Assembly (NCBI GenBank): GCA_944358545.1
Contig: CALVRJ010000006.1
Span: 1-49,617 of the forward strand
DNA length: 49,617 nucleotides
Reading direction: 5' to 3'
Source of the DNA: an uncultured Bacilli bacterium
Lineage (GTDB): Bacteria > Bacillota_I > Bacilli_A > RF39 > UBA660
A program made the translations under genes and the position numbers. Of this stretch, positions 7,202 through 14,960 are shown piece by piece; position 1 is the first letter of the stretch; every line of letters begins with the position of its first letter. The notes under the pieces were generated by a model, which made no database searches, had not been told where the DNA came from, and was given only the letters and a program-made list of their open reading frames with translations.

Positions 7202-8761
7202 ATGAAAATAATAAAAAGGGAAGATATTGGAAAAATTGTTAAGGATGGAGATACAGTGGCTATTAGTGGTTCAGGTGGTTCAGGTTCTGCCGAAGAATTA
7301 ATAGGTGGTATTAGTGATAGTTTTGTTAAAACTGGTCATCCATGTAATTTAACAGTGACTTGTGGAATAAGCCCTGGTAATTTAACTAACGATGAAGTTG
7401 GCATGAATATGCTAGCGAAAGAAGGATTAGTAGGTAAAGCAATATGCGCACATCTTGGAATGGGAAGAGTGTTTGGTAATGCGATTGGTAAAAATCAGTT
7501 TGCAGCTTGGGCAATTCCGCTTGGAGTTGTAAATCATTTATATAGAGCTATTGCTGGGCACGAAGTTGGTATTTTAACAAAGGTTGGACTTAATACGTTT
7601 GCCGATCCGAGAGTTGAAGGGTGCTGCGCTAATGAAAAGGCTAAGGCGTTAGATCCAATTGTTAAGCTTGTAAATATAGAAGGTAAAGATTTGCTTTTAT
7701 ATAAGTCATTTCCAATTGATGTGGCAATTTTAAAAGCTACTTATGCTGATGAAGCGGGAAATATTTCTTTTGAACATGAAGCAGTAATTGGCGAACAATA
7801 TAATATGGCAATTGCGGCACATAATAGTGGCGGAAAGGTTATTGTTCAAGTTGAAAAGATAATGAAGAAGGATGCTTTAAGAGCAAGAGATGTTTTAATT
7901 CATTCTTCAATCGTCGATTATGTTTTAGTCGCACAGCCAGATACTTCTTTGGGCGATTATAATTTACCAGTTTATAGACCTGAAATGACTGGGGATAAGA
8001 AAATGGCTTTGGATGAGATTGCGATTAGACCGCTTGACAATCGAAAAGTTTGTGGAAGAAGAAGTGCGATGGAACTTAAAAAGGGTTATGTCGTTAATCT
8101 TGGTGTTGGTATGCCTGATTCTGTAGCTAATGCTTGTGCAGAAGAAGGTATTAGTGAAGATATATATTTGTCTGTAGAATCTGGACCTACAGGTGGAGTT
8201 CCAATTGGTGGTGTAGCTTTTGGAGGTTCAGTTAACCCTGATTCGGTTATTCCAACTGCTGAACAGTTCGATGCTTATAATGGTGGTAGTCTTGATATGT
8301 GTATTGTTGGACTTGCTCAAGCTGATGAAGATGGAGATGTGAATGTAAGTAAGTTTGGAACAAGAGTTACTGGACCTGGTGGATTTATAAATATTACTCA
8401 AAATACGAAGAGGGTTATATTTATGGGAACATTTACGTCTGGTGGTCTTGAGGAAGAGATTAAAGATGGTAAACTTCATATTATTAAAGAAGGAACGATA
8501 AAGAAGTTTGTTAAAAATGTTGAACAGATTACTTTTTCAGCTAAAAATGCGAGTGAAAATAATCAAGAGATTTTATATGTAACTGAAAGGGCAGTTTTTA
8601 GGTTAGTTGGTCTTGGACTTGAACTTATAGAGATTGCTCCAGGTGTTGATTTAGAAAAAGATATTTTAAGTCATATGGAGTTTAAGCCTTTTGTTTCTCC
8701 TGATTTGAAATTAATGGATGAGAGGATATTTAAAGAAGGTAAGATGGGCCTTAAAATTTAA
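7202..8761 (+). CDS. Acetate/propionate-type family I CoA-transferase (YdiF/Pct-like)
   Basis: A 519-residue fused alpha-beta CoA-transferase. The glycine-rich CoA site ISGSGGSGSAEELI is near the N-terminus of the first half, and the second half has NLGVGMPDSVANAC. The catalytic glutamate is Glu326 in SVESGPTGGVP, which forms the glutamyl-CoA thioester in this family. Relatives exchange CoA between short-chain acids such as acetate, propionate, lactate, butyrate or acetoacetate. The exact pair cannot be read from sequence, but a fermentative role alongside pflB in the same window is plausible. An extended -10 (TGT TATATT, 7175-7183) and an AAGGTGATGAT ribosome-binding site precede it. Confidence 0.9.
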   Translation: MKIIKREDIGKIVKDGDTVAISGSGGSGSAEELIGGISDSFVKTGHPCNLTVTCGISPGNLTNDEVGMNMLAKEGLVGKAICAHLGMGRVFGNAIGKNQFAAWAIPLGVVNHLYRAIAGHEVGILTKVGLNTFADPRVEGCCANEKAKALDPIVKLVNIEGKDLLLYKSFPIDVAILKATYADEAGNISFEHEAVIGEQYNMAIAAHNSGGKVIVQVEKIMKKDALRARDVLIHSSIVDYVLVAQPDTSLGDYNLPVYRPEMTGDKKMALDEIAIRPLDNRKVCGRRSAMELKKGYVVNLGVGMPDSVANACAEEGISEDIYLSVESGPTGGVPIGGVAFGGSVNPDSVIPTAEQFDAYNGGSLDMCIVGLAQADEDGDVNVSKFGTRVTGPGGFINITQNTKRVIFMGTFTSGGLEEEIKDGKLHIIKEGTIKKFVKNVEQITFSAKNASENNQEILYVTERAVFRLVGLGLELIEIAPGVDLEKDILSHMEFKPFVSPDLKLMDERIFKEGKMGLKI

Positions 8762-8772
8762 ATATCCTTTTT
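8723..8772 (+). terminator. Candidate terminator of the CoA-transferase gene (long loop)
   Basis: A perfect 10-bp stem AGGATATTTA (8723-8732) / TAAATATCCT (8759-8768) is followed by T5, but the loop is 26 bases. The upstream arm is within the coding region. Confidence 0.4.
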
Positions 8773-8802
8773 AGTGTAATTTTTTTGTTAAAATATGAAA
8801 AG

Positions 8803-8827
8803 ATTACAGCGTGGCGTAATTTTTTTG
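8803..8827 (+). terminator. Candidate second terminator before the rsh promoter
   Basis: ATTAC and GTAAT bracket a small GC/GC inner stem (about 8803-8820) and are followed by T7. The region repeats itself: GTGTAATTTTTTTGTTAAA (about 8775-8793) and GCGTAATTTTTTTGATAAA (about 8814-8832) are near-identical. This may therefore be a duplicated terminator fragment. Confidence 0.45.
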
Positions 8828-8835
8828 ATAAACTC

Positions 8836-8864
8836 TTGAACTTATGATAAAAAGATAGTAGAAT
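8836..8864 (+). promoter_or_regulatory. Sigma-A promoter of the rsh gene
   Basis: TTGAAC (8836-8841), 17 bases, TAGAAT (8859-8864); the start codon is 34 bases further on after a GGGAGAGGG ribosome-binding site. Confidence 0.75.
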
Positions 8865-8898
8865 TAGTTTTAATATACTTAAGGGAGAGGGCGATATT

Positions 8899-10350
8899 AT
8901 GAGAGAAGTTACTTATGATGATTTAATGGGTAATGTTAAAAGTTATATCGACGATAATGATTCTTTGGAAATGATTTCAAAGGCGTTTTTCTGTGCGAAT
9001 AGGCTACATGCGGGTCAAAAGCGTCAGAGTGGTGAGGATTATATTGTCCATCCGCTTTCTGTCGCTTTTATTTTATCAGAAATGAAAGCTGATGCAGATA
9101 CGATATGTGCGGGGCTTTTACATGATACGATTGAAGATACTAGTATGAGTAGGGATATTATTAAAGATGAGTTTAACGAAACAATTGCAGCTTTAGTCGA
9201 TGGAGTTACTAAAATAAGTAAAATGAATTTTTCATCTAGGGAGGAACAAGTTGCAACAAATACGAGGAAGATTATCACAAGTCTTCAAGAAGATGTAAGA
9301 ATTGTTATTATTAAACTTGCCGATAGGCTTCACAATATGAGAACGCTTGAATATAAAAGCGAGTTTAAGCAAAAAGAAAATGCTTTGGAGACGATGGAAA
9401 TTTTTGTGCCGCTTGCTTATAATTTGGGAGCTTATAAGATAAAATCTGAGCTTGAAGATTTGGCTTTATATTATTTGAAAAACGAGGCTTACGTAAGTAT
9501 TGAAGATAAACTTGGGGAGATTGAACCTGAGGCAAATGAAGTTACTAGTGAGATGGCTTTTGATATGACGGGAGTTTTAAATAAACATGGTATTTCGTTT
9601 GACTATATGACAAGGATAAAGAGTATTTATGGAATTTATAAAAAGCTTTCTAAGGGGAAGAAAATGAGCGATATTCACGATTTACTTGCGATTAAGATTA
9701 TGACGAATAATGTGGAAGATTGTTATAGAACTTTAGGCCTTGTGCATAATGAATTTGCTCCTCTTAATAGTAAATTTAGAGATTATATTGGTCTTCCGAA
9801 AACTAATATGTATAGGTCACTTCATACGACAGTTTTTGGGTATGATGGCCATTTAGTTCAGTTTCAAATAAGGACTTATGATATGGAAAAGATAGATACT
9901 TATGGTTTGACTGCTTACTGGGATATTAAGAAACACAATGCGGAGTATGAGATGCAAGAAGATTTAAAAAATAAACTCCCATTTTTTCAAACTATTAAGG
10001 ATATTGATTATTTAATTAATGATAATGCAGAATTTGTGAGAAATGTTAAGAGAGAACTTTTTAACAAGACAATTTATGTTTATACTTATAAGGGTGATGT
10101 AGTTGAACTTCCAGCCGGAAGTACGCCAATCGATTTCGCGTATAAACTGGGAACAGATATTGGAAATACAATGGTTAGTGCGACAGTTAACGATGCATAT
10201 GTTCCAGTGGATACAATTTTACAAAATAGAGATAGAGTTAAGATAATTACAAATGATAAGTCTTTACCTAATGATGATTGGAAAGATAAAGTTAAAACAG
10301 TTAAGGCAAAAAGGTTAATAAAAAAATATGGAATAAAACCAGAGGATTGA
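8899..10350 (+). CDS. RelA/SpoT homologue (HD + synthetase-like + TGS), C-terminally short
   Basis: RSH enzymes make and degrade (p)ppGpp. The hydrolase HD domain looks intact: His51 in the YIVHP motif, His75-Asp76 and Glu79-Asp80 in LLHDTIEDT, and Asp142/Asn146 in LADRLHNMRTL. The synthetase domain follows (RIKSIYGIYKK, IHDLLAIKIM, MYRSLHTTVFG). However, the catalytic-Glu motif ExQIRT reads QFQIRT (Gln321, codon CAG), and the conserved AHW reads AYW (Tyr340). TGS spans about residues 395-455. The protein stops there, at 483 residues instead of about 730, lacking the helical, zinc-finger and ACT regions. I infer that the protein can hydrolyse, but probably not synthesise, the alarmone. That would require a synthetase elsewhere in the genome. 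It has its own promoter. Confidence 0.9.
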   Translation: MREVTYDDLMGNVKSYIDDNDSLEMISKAFFCANRLHAGQKRQSGEDYIVHPLSVAFILSEMKADADTICAGLLHDTIEDTSMSRDIIKDEFNETIAALVDGVTKISKMNFSSREEQVATNTRKIITSLQEDVRIVIIKLADRLHNMRTLEYKSEFKQKENALETMEIFVPLAYNLGAYKIKSELEDLALYYLKNEAYVSIEDKLGEIEPEANEVTSEMAFDMTGVLNKHGISFDYMTRIKSIYGIYKKLSKGKKMSDIHDLLAIKIMTNNVEDCYRTLGLVHNEFAPLNSKFRDYIGLPKTNMYRSLHTTVFGYDGHLVQFQIRTYDMEKIDTYGLTAYWDIKKHNAEYEMQEDLKNKLPFFQTIKDIDYLINDNAEFVRNVKRELFNKTIYVYTYKGDVVELPAGSTPIDFAYKLGTDIGNTMVSATVNDAYVPVDTILQNRDRVKIITNDKSLPNDDWKDKVKTVKAKRLIKKYGIKPED

Positions 10351-10353
10351 ACA

Positions 10354-10381
10354 TTGACTTTTCATATATATGTTTTATAAT
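10354..10381 (+). promoter_or_regulatory. Strong sigma-A promoter of the coiled-coil gene
   Basis: TTGACT (10354-10359), a 16-base spacer and TATAAT (10376-10381), four bases after the rsh stop codon and 26 bases before the next ATG. Confidence 0.85.
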
Positions 10382-10407
10382 ATTAGTAATTTGGAAAGGA
10401 AATATAT

Positions 10408-11127
10408 ATGGAAAGATTTAAGATTTTTAAAGATAATTCTTTAAAAAATAAAATTGCAATTATTTTTGATAATAAATTTATATTAGATGATGCAAAAAAT
10501 ATCGAAATAATTAGGGTGAGAATAGATAGGGCTAGAACTAAATATGAAAGAATTTGTGAACTGGCAAAGAAAGAGTATGATAGTATTTTACGTTTAGAAA
10601 ATGATAAGTATAAAAATGGTGAAAGGCTATTTTTTAGAGAGTATGATGAAAAGGTTAAACCACTTGAAAGAAATTATTATAAAGTAAGAAGTTATTTGGA
10701 GAAAAAGTTTGATTCAGAGAGAAATAAATATTATGATTTATGTTTGAAAAAAATTAAAAAAATGGAAAAAAATTTTAATTCTAAAAAGGGTATGTCTTTT
10801 TATATTCTTCGTAATCATAAAATAAGTGAGATTCAGACAAAATATAATAATTATGTTTTGAATTTAAAGAAAAAATACGATTATATAATTTCTATATATT
10901 GGCATAAGTATTTAGTAGTTAAAAAAGATGTAGATGATAGGTTTAATGGTTTAAAAAATGAATATAGAATGAAACTAGAAGAAGCAAGGAAACAAAGAGA
11001 TATAAAAACTAAAGAAGCTTATAATGCGTATAAAATTATTGAAGAGGGATATTTACCGGTTTTAGATACGCTTATTAAAAGACAAAAAAAAGTACAATTT
11101 GTTAAAAGGCTTTTAAAACTTAGGTAA
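10408..11127 (+). CDS. Uncharacterised basic coiled-coil protein
   Basis: I do not recognise a family. The protein has 239 residues, no signal peptide and no hydrophobic segment. From about residue 35 to 230 it is almost entirely charged helix (Lys, Glu, Arg, Asp with regularly spaced Leu/Ile/Tyr), with heptad-like spacing that suggests a long coiled coil. It is notably rich in Tyr and Lys. The N-terminal 30 residues (ERFKIFKDNSLKNKIAIIF) may form a small separate element. It starts after a GGAAAGGAAA ribosome-binding site under a near-consensus promoter, so it is probably well expressed. The frameshifted ASCH gene follows seven bases after its stop and may be co-transcribed. Confidence 0.8.
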   Translation: MERFKIFKDNSLKNKIAIIFDNKFILDDAKNIEIIRVRIDRARTKYERICELAKKEYDSILRLENDKYKNGERLFFREYDEKVKPLERNYYKVRSYLEKKFDSERNKYYDLCLKKIKKMEKNFNSKKGMSFYILRNHKISEIQTKYNNYVLNLKKKYDYIISIYWHKYLVVKKDVDDRFNGLKNEYRMKLEEARKQRDIKTKEAYNAYKIIEEGYLPVLDTLIKRQKKVQFVKRLLKLR

Positions 11128-11133
11128 TGGTTA

Positions 11134-11543
11134 ATGAAAGCAATTTATATTAGTATTAAACCGGTTCATTTAAATAGGATAATTAGTGGTGAGAAAACGT
11201 ATGAGTTTAGAAATTATATACCTAAGGATGGGGTTGATACTTTATTTGTCTATGAGTCTTCTCCAGTATGTGAGCTTAGGTATGTAATTAAGGTTGGCAA
11301 AATTATAGAATACCCTAATAAAATATTAAAAAAGGAATAGGTAATGAAGAGTTTAATAAAGGTGAGAAAAATAGTAAATATGCGTATGAGATAAAAGATG
11401 TTTATAGACTTGAGAAGTTTATTTCTTTAAAAAAATTAAGAGAAAAATATGATTTTAATCCACCTCAAGCTTACAGTTATAGTAAGAAGTATCCAAAACT
11501 TACTAATTATATAATGAATTCAATAAAAAAGCCTAAAATTTAG
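11134..11543 (+). pseudogene. ASCH-domain protein split by a -1 frameshift
   Basis: The first frame (11134-11340) encodes the N-terminal half of an ASCH (PUA-like, RNA-binding) domain: MKAIYISIKPVHLNRIISG, then EKTYEFRNYIP and DTLFVYESSPV. It stops at TAG 11338. Continuing in the -1 frame from 11334 gives GIGNEEFNKGEKNSKYAYEI, then VYRLEKF and FNPPQAYSY, the expected C-terminal half, ending at TAG 11541. Together they make about 136 residues, a normal length for a single-domain ASCH protein. The junction is A AAA AAG (11328-11334) in exactly the zero-frame phase of a slippery heptamer. This may be programmed frameshifting, a true inactivating indel or a homopolymer sequencing error. The 3' end lies in a bidirectional terminator. 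Confidence 0.75.
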
Positions 11544-11549
11544 GCTTTT
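11525..11549. terminator. Bidirectional terminator between the ASCH gene and the M23 peptidase gene
   Basis: AAAAAAGCCTA / TAGGCTTTTA (centre about 11538) forms a GC-containing hairpin with T-runs on both strands, serving the two convergent genes. Both stop codons lie in it. Confidence 0.85.
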
Positions 11550-12310
11550 ATTAGTTTACCTTGTTTTAAAAGGTTTAACAGTTTGACATTTTGAGAGTAT
11601 GAACCGTGGTAGTTTGTAATACCGTTTTTTTGAGCTAAGCTTTTACGATAGCTATATGAACTGTTAATACCAATTTGTTTTAAGGCGTCAACGATTGATC
11701 CATGTTTATAAGTTGGGTTGTGTAAGTAGAATGTATTTGTAGGGTAGTCATTAATAGTTTGATTGTTGTTTGATGTGTTAGAACTTGGAGTGTTTGAATT
11801 TTCGCTGACATTATTTTCGGTATTTTCAAGAGAAAGATTGGTTTGGGGTGCTGATTCTTCTTTTTTTTCAGTTGTTTGAACCGCCGATTCATTTTGACCT
11901 GGAGTTTGTAGATAGACAATAGGGTTTTCTCTAACGTTGTTTTCGTTTCTAATCTCTAGATGTAGATGCCGCCCATAAGCATTGCCTGTTTCACCCATGG
12001 TTCCAATGACGGTTCCTTTAGTTATATACTGCCCTTTATTTACTTTGATCGAGTTGTATTTAAGGTGCGCATAAAGGGCTGTTTTGCCATTAGTTTGTTT
12101 TACTTTAACATAGTTTCCATAAGTGGCATTGCCTTTGGAATTATGGTTTGGACCAAGTGTATTATTAACAACTGTTTCAACAGTTCCATCTTCTAAGGAG
12201 ACAATATCAGTTTCTTTTCTATCGCTACTGACGATGTCTAAAGCTTTATGGGAAGAGTCATATTGGTTACTAATTACTTCGTTCATACTCGTTAAAACGT
12301 GCTGCATCAT
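11540..12310 (-). CDS. M23 (LytM) peptidase with lysin-like C-terminal module, no signal peptide
   Basis: The N-terminal half is a peptidase M23 domain with all zinc/catalytic residues: His21 and Asp25 in SSHKALD, His82 in LYAHLKY, and His115-Leu-His117 in GRHLHLE. Such enzymes cut peptide cross-links of peptidoglycan. A Ser/Asn/Thr/Glu-rich linker (about residues 135-190) follows. The last 60 residues (SIVDALKQIGINSSYSYRK, then KLLNLLKQGKLIKA) resemble a module I remember at the C-terminus of phage lysins in gut Firmicutes. The 256-residue protein has no signal peptide or membrane segment, which is odd for an envelope enzyme and suggests a phage-derived lysin. The ATG has an AGGAGGTGAT ribosome-binding site with a rather long spacing. 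Confidence 0.85.
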   Translation of the reverse strand: MMQHVLTSMNEVISNQYDSSHKALDIVSSDRKETDIVSLEDGTVETVVNNTLGPNHNSKGNATYGNYVKVKQTNGKTALYAHLKYNSIKVNKGQYITKGTVIGTMGETGNAYGRHLHLEIRNENNVRENPIVYLQTPGQNESAVQTTEKKEESAPQTNLSLENTENNVSENSNTPSSNTSNNNQTINDYPTNTFYLHNPTYKHGSIVDALKQIGINSSYSYRKSLAQKNGITNYHGSYSQNVKLLNLLKQGKLIKA

Positions 12311-12397
12311 TTATTTAGTTTAAATCACCTCCTCATAGATATATATACGACATTTTTAGGCGATTTCCTTTTTTTTTCACGAAATTTTTTTAAAATA

Positions 12398-12406
12398 TGT
12401 TATAAT
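12398..12406 (+). promoter_or_regulatory. Extended -10 promoter of pcrA
   Basis: TGT TATAAT at 12398-12406 without a convincing -35. An upstream in-frame ATG at 12408 overlaps this element and therefore cannot be the pcrA start. Confidence 0.65.
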
Positions 12407-12425
12407 TATGATAGGAGTTGATAAT

Positions 12426-14507
12426 ATGGACCTAACAAAACTTAATGATAAACAACGTGAAGCAGTTATGGAAACTGATGGTCCTATACTTGTCTTAGCA
12501 GGTGCGGGTAGTGGTAAAACAAGAGTTTTAACAACTAAGGTTGCTTATTTAGTTTTAGAGAAAGATGTTTTACCGGAAAATATTTTGGCAATTACGTTTA
12601 CAAATAAAGCAGCAAAAGAAATGAAGGAGAGAGTTCATAAAATGCTTGGTTCTGATTCTTATAGAATACAGATATCAACTTTCCATTCTTTTGGACTTTT
12701 ACTTGTAAAAGAAAATTATGATAAACTTGGATTTGACAAAAATTTTACAATTTTAGATAGTGATGATGTTTTAACTATTATTAAGAGGATTTTGAAAGAT
12801 ATGAATTTGGATCCAAAAGTTTATAATCCACGAGCAATAAGAAATAAGATAAGCAGTGCGAAGAACGAACTTATGGATTCTAATTATTACAGTAGGTTTG
12901 CTAATTCGGAATATGAGGAAATTGTTTTAGAAATTTTTAGAAAGTATGAAAAAAAGACTTCGAAAAATAATTCATTGGATTTTGACGATTTGTTATTACT
13001 TCCAATAAAGTTATTTAAAGAAAATCCAGATATTTTAAAGAAATATCAAGAAAGGTTTAAGTATATTTTAGTTGATGAGTATCAGGATACTAATGAAGCT
13101 CAATATAAAATGATTAAGATGCTTTCTGCTAAATATAAGAATATATGTGTAGTCGGTGATATAGATCAGTCAATATATGGTTTTAGGGGGGCTAATTTTA
13201 GAAATATTTTAAATTTTGAGAAGGATTACCCAGATGCTAAGATAGTTCCACTCGAAGAGAATTACAGGTCGACTGGAAATATTTTAAATGTAGCTAATGA
13301 TATTATAAAAAACAATAAACAGAGGAAAGAAAAAAACTTGTGGACGCAAAATGAAGATGGTCCGAAAATTCGGTATCATCGGGCGTATGATGAAAAGGAC
13401 GAAGCTAATTTTGTAAAAAATGAAATTCAAAAATTAATCGATAGTGGTGAACCACGAAGTAGTATTGCTGTTTTATATAGAACTAATGCTCAGTCGAGGA
13501 ATATGGAAGAGGCTTTGCTTAAAGATAGTATTCCATATAAGGTTGTTGGAAGTTTTTATTTCTATAACCGAAAGGAAATTAAAGATTTAATTTGTTATTT
13601 AAAGCTTTTATATAATCCACATGACGATGTTAGTTTGCTTAGAATAATAAATGTTCCAAAGAGACAGATAGGTCCAAAAACAATTGAAAATTTAAGTGTA
13701 AAAGCTGTGAGTAATGGAACTAGTTTATACGAGGCCATTGATTCTGGAAAAGAGCTACAGTTTAAGAATTTAATTGAGGATATAAAACGAGAAAGCGAAA
13801 ATTTATCTTTAACTGAACTTGTCGATTTGATTTTAGATAAATCGGGTATGAGACGAGAGCTTGAAGCAACAAAGACTATTGAGGCAGAAGTTAGACTTGA
13901 AAACTTGGAAGAATTTAAGTCTATTACGAAAAACTTTGAAGAAAATAATGGTATTATCGCTTTAGATGAGTTTTTGGATGAAATTAGTTTAGTTGCTGAT
14001 GTTTCTGAACATAATGAAAATAGTGATGTAGTAACTTTAATGACTATTCATTCAGCTAAAGGTTTAGAATTTGATCACGTATTTATAATTGGACTTGAAG
14101 AAGGACTTTTCCCACATAATAATAGTTTATATGATGACGATGAGCTAGAAGAAGAGAGAAGACTGTGTTATGTGGCGGTGACAAGAGCTAAAAAGACACT
14201 TACTTTGGTTAATGCGAAAAGAAGAATGATTTATGGAAATACAAGTGTAAATCCGCCAAGTAGGTTTATATCGGAAATCGACGATAAGTATTTAGAAAAA
14301 GACCCTGAAAAAGATACACAAGTATTTGATAAAGATGATATGTTTGACGATAATGCGACGTATAAAGTTGGTGATAAAGTTATTCACAGTGTTTATGGTG
14401 AAGGTATTATAGTTGGTGTGGGTAATATTTTGACAATTGCATTTAGTCATAAGTATGGCATAAAGAAGATAATGAAAGGTCATAAAAGTATAAGAAAGGT
14501 GGAATAA
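12426..14507 (+). CDS. pcrA: ATP-dependent DNA helicase PcrA/UvrD
   Basis: A superfamily 1A 3'-5' helicase used in repair and in removing obstacles from DNA. All motifs are present in order: Q-motif LNDKQREAV, Walker A AGAGSGKTRVL, Ia TFTNKAAKEMKER, II VDEYQDTN, III VVGDIDQSIYGFRGA, IV region EENYRST, V MTIHSAKGLEFDHVFI, VI RRLCYVAVTRAKKTL. The C-terminal 50 residues form the PcrA Tudor-like domain (YKVGDKVIHSVYGEGIIVGV), which contacts RNA polymerase in relatives. I use the ATG at 12426 after the AGGAG ribosome-binding site, giving 693 residues, slightly shorter than the 720-740 of Bacillus. The small membrane-protein gene follows immediately. Confidence 0.96.
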   Translation: MDLTKLNDKQREAVMETDGPILVLAGAGSGKTRVLTTKVAYLVLEKDVLPENILAITFTNKAAKEMKERVHKMLGSDSYRIQISTFHSFGLLLVKENYDKLGFDKNFTILDSDDVLTIIKRILKDMNLDPKVYNPRAIRNKISSAKNELMDSNYYSRFANSEYEEIVLEIFRKYEKKTSKNNSLDFDDLLLLPIKLFKENPDILKKYQERFKYILVDEYQDTNEAQYKMIKMLSAKYKNICVVGDIDQSIYGFRGANFRNILNFEKDYPDAKIVPLEENYRSTGNILNVANDIIKNNKQRKEKNLWTQNEDGPKIRYHRAYDEKDEANFVKNEIQKLIDSGEPRSSIAVLYRTNAQSRNMEEALLKDSIPYKVVGSFYFYNRKEIKDLICYLKLLYNPHDDVSLLRIINVPKRQIGPKTIENLSVKAVSNGTSLYEAIDSGKELQFKNLIEDIKRESENLSLTELVDLILDKSGMRRELEATKTIEAEVRLENLEEFKSITKNFEENNGIIALDEFLDEISLVADVSEHNENSDVVTLMTIHSAKGLEFDHVFIIGLEEGLFPHNNSLYDDDELEEERRLCYVAVTRAKKTLTLVNAKRRMIYGNTSVNPPSRFISEIDDKYLEKDPEKDTQVFDKDDMFDDNATYKVGDKVIHSVYGEGIIVGVGNILTIAFSHKYGIKKIMKGHKSIRKVE

Positions 14508-14509
14508 AA

Positions 14510-14671
14510 ATGATGGTATTATCAATAATTGACAAGTTAAATGAATGGATTAATCCTTTTAAGACATGGATTGAGGATAATCATAATAATCCATTCTTAT
14601 GGGCTGGTTTAGTACTAGTAGGTTTAGCAATATTTGCGATTACTTATGACGCATTAAACAAGGATAAGTAA
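14510..14671 (+). CDS. Small single-pass membrane protein (53 aa)
   Basis: A short gene starting three bases after the pcrA stop and preceded by AAGGTGG as ribosome-binding site. It encodes 53 residues: an amphipathic start (VLSIIDKLNEWINPFKTW), the polar turn EDNHNNPF, one hydrophobic helix (about residues 31-46, WAGLVLVGLAIFAITY) and a charged end DALNKDK. The coupling with pcrA, the proper ribosome-binding site and the terminator directly behind it argue for a real gene. No function can be assigned. Confidence 0.7.
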   Translation: MMVLSIIDKLNEWINPFKTWIEDNHNNPFLWAGLVLVGLAIFAITYDALNKDK

Positions 14672-14680
14672 TTTAAATAG

Positions 14681-14711
14681 AATGAGCTTTATGTTCATTT
14701 TATTTTTTTTA
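14681..14711 (+). terminator. Terminator of the pcrA unit
   Basis: AATGAGC (14681-14687) pairs with GTTCATT (14693-14699) with one G-T pair, followed by a T-rich run to 14710. Confidence 0.8.
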
Positions 14712-14775
14712 TAAATTATTTATGTATATTTTACACAAGCCAAAAATGTAAAAAACAAATTAACCCCCTCTTAAG

Positions 14776-14804
14776 TTGACATTATTGGGAGGGAGGGGTA
14801 CAAT
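14776..14804 (+). promoter_or_regulatory. Consensus sigma-A promoter without an obvious downstream gene
   Basis: TTGACA (14776-14781), 17 bases, TACAAT (14799-14804), one of the best promoters in the window. About 25 bases downstream is AGGAGTG, which looks like a ribosome-binding site, but only a nine-codon GTG reading frame follows. The next recognisable start is 14961, which has its own promoter. The product may be a leader, a small RNA or a short peptide. Confidence 0.7.
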
Positions 14805-14814
14805 GGAATTGTAC
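14798..14814. promoter_or_regulatory. 17-bp palindromic operator overlapping the -10
   Basis: GTACAATGGAATTGTAC is a perfect dyad of 7-bp arms around GGA. Its left arm contains the -10 hexamer TACAAT of the 14776 promoter, the geometry of a repressor site. Confidence 0.6.
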
Positions 14815-14830
14815 ATTATATAGTAGGAGT

Positions 14831-14851
14831 GAATAAAAATACATTTTATTC
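14831..14851. repeat. Inverted repeat, 8-bp arms
   Basis: GAATAAAA and TTTTATTC flank ATACA at 14831-14851, directly after the AGGAGTG motif. There is no T-run behind it, so it is not a standard terminator. It may be a second operator or an RNA hairpin. Confidence 0.45.
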
Positions 14852-14904
14852 TACATAATAATTGTAAATAAATATGTATAAAACAAATTTAAGAATTCAA
14901 ATGA

Positions 14905-14934
14905 TTGCTTAGATTTGTCGTTTGGTGTTATAAT
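14905..14934 (+). promoter_or_regulatory. Promoter of the 14961 surface-protein gene
   Basis: TTGCTT (14905-14910), 18 bases, TATAAT (14929-14934) with an extended -10 TGT. The ATG at 14961 follows an AGGAGAG ribosome-binding site. Confidence 0.7.
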
Positions 14935-14960
14935 TAAAATAAAATAGGAGAGAAGTATTT

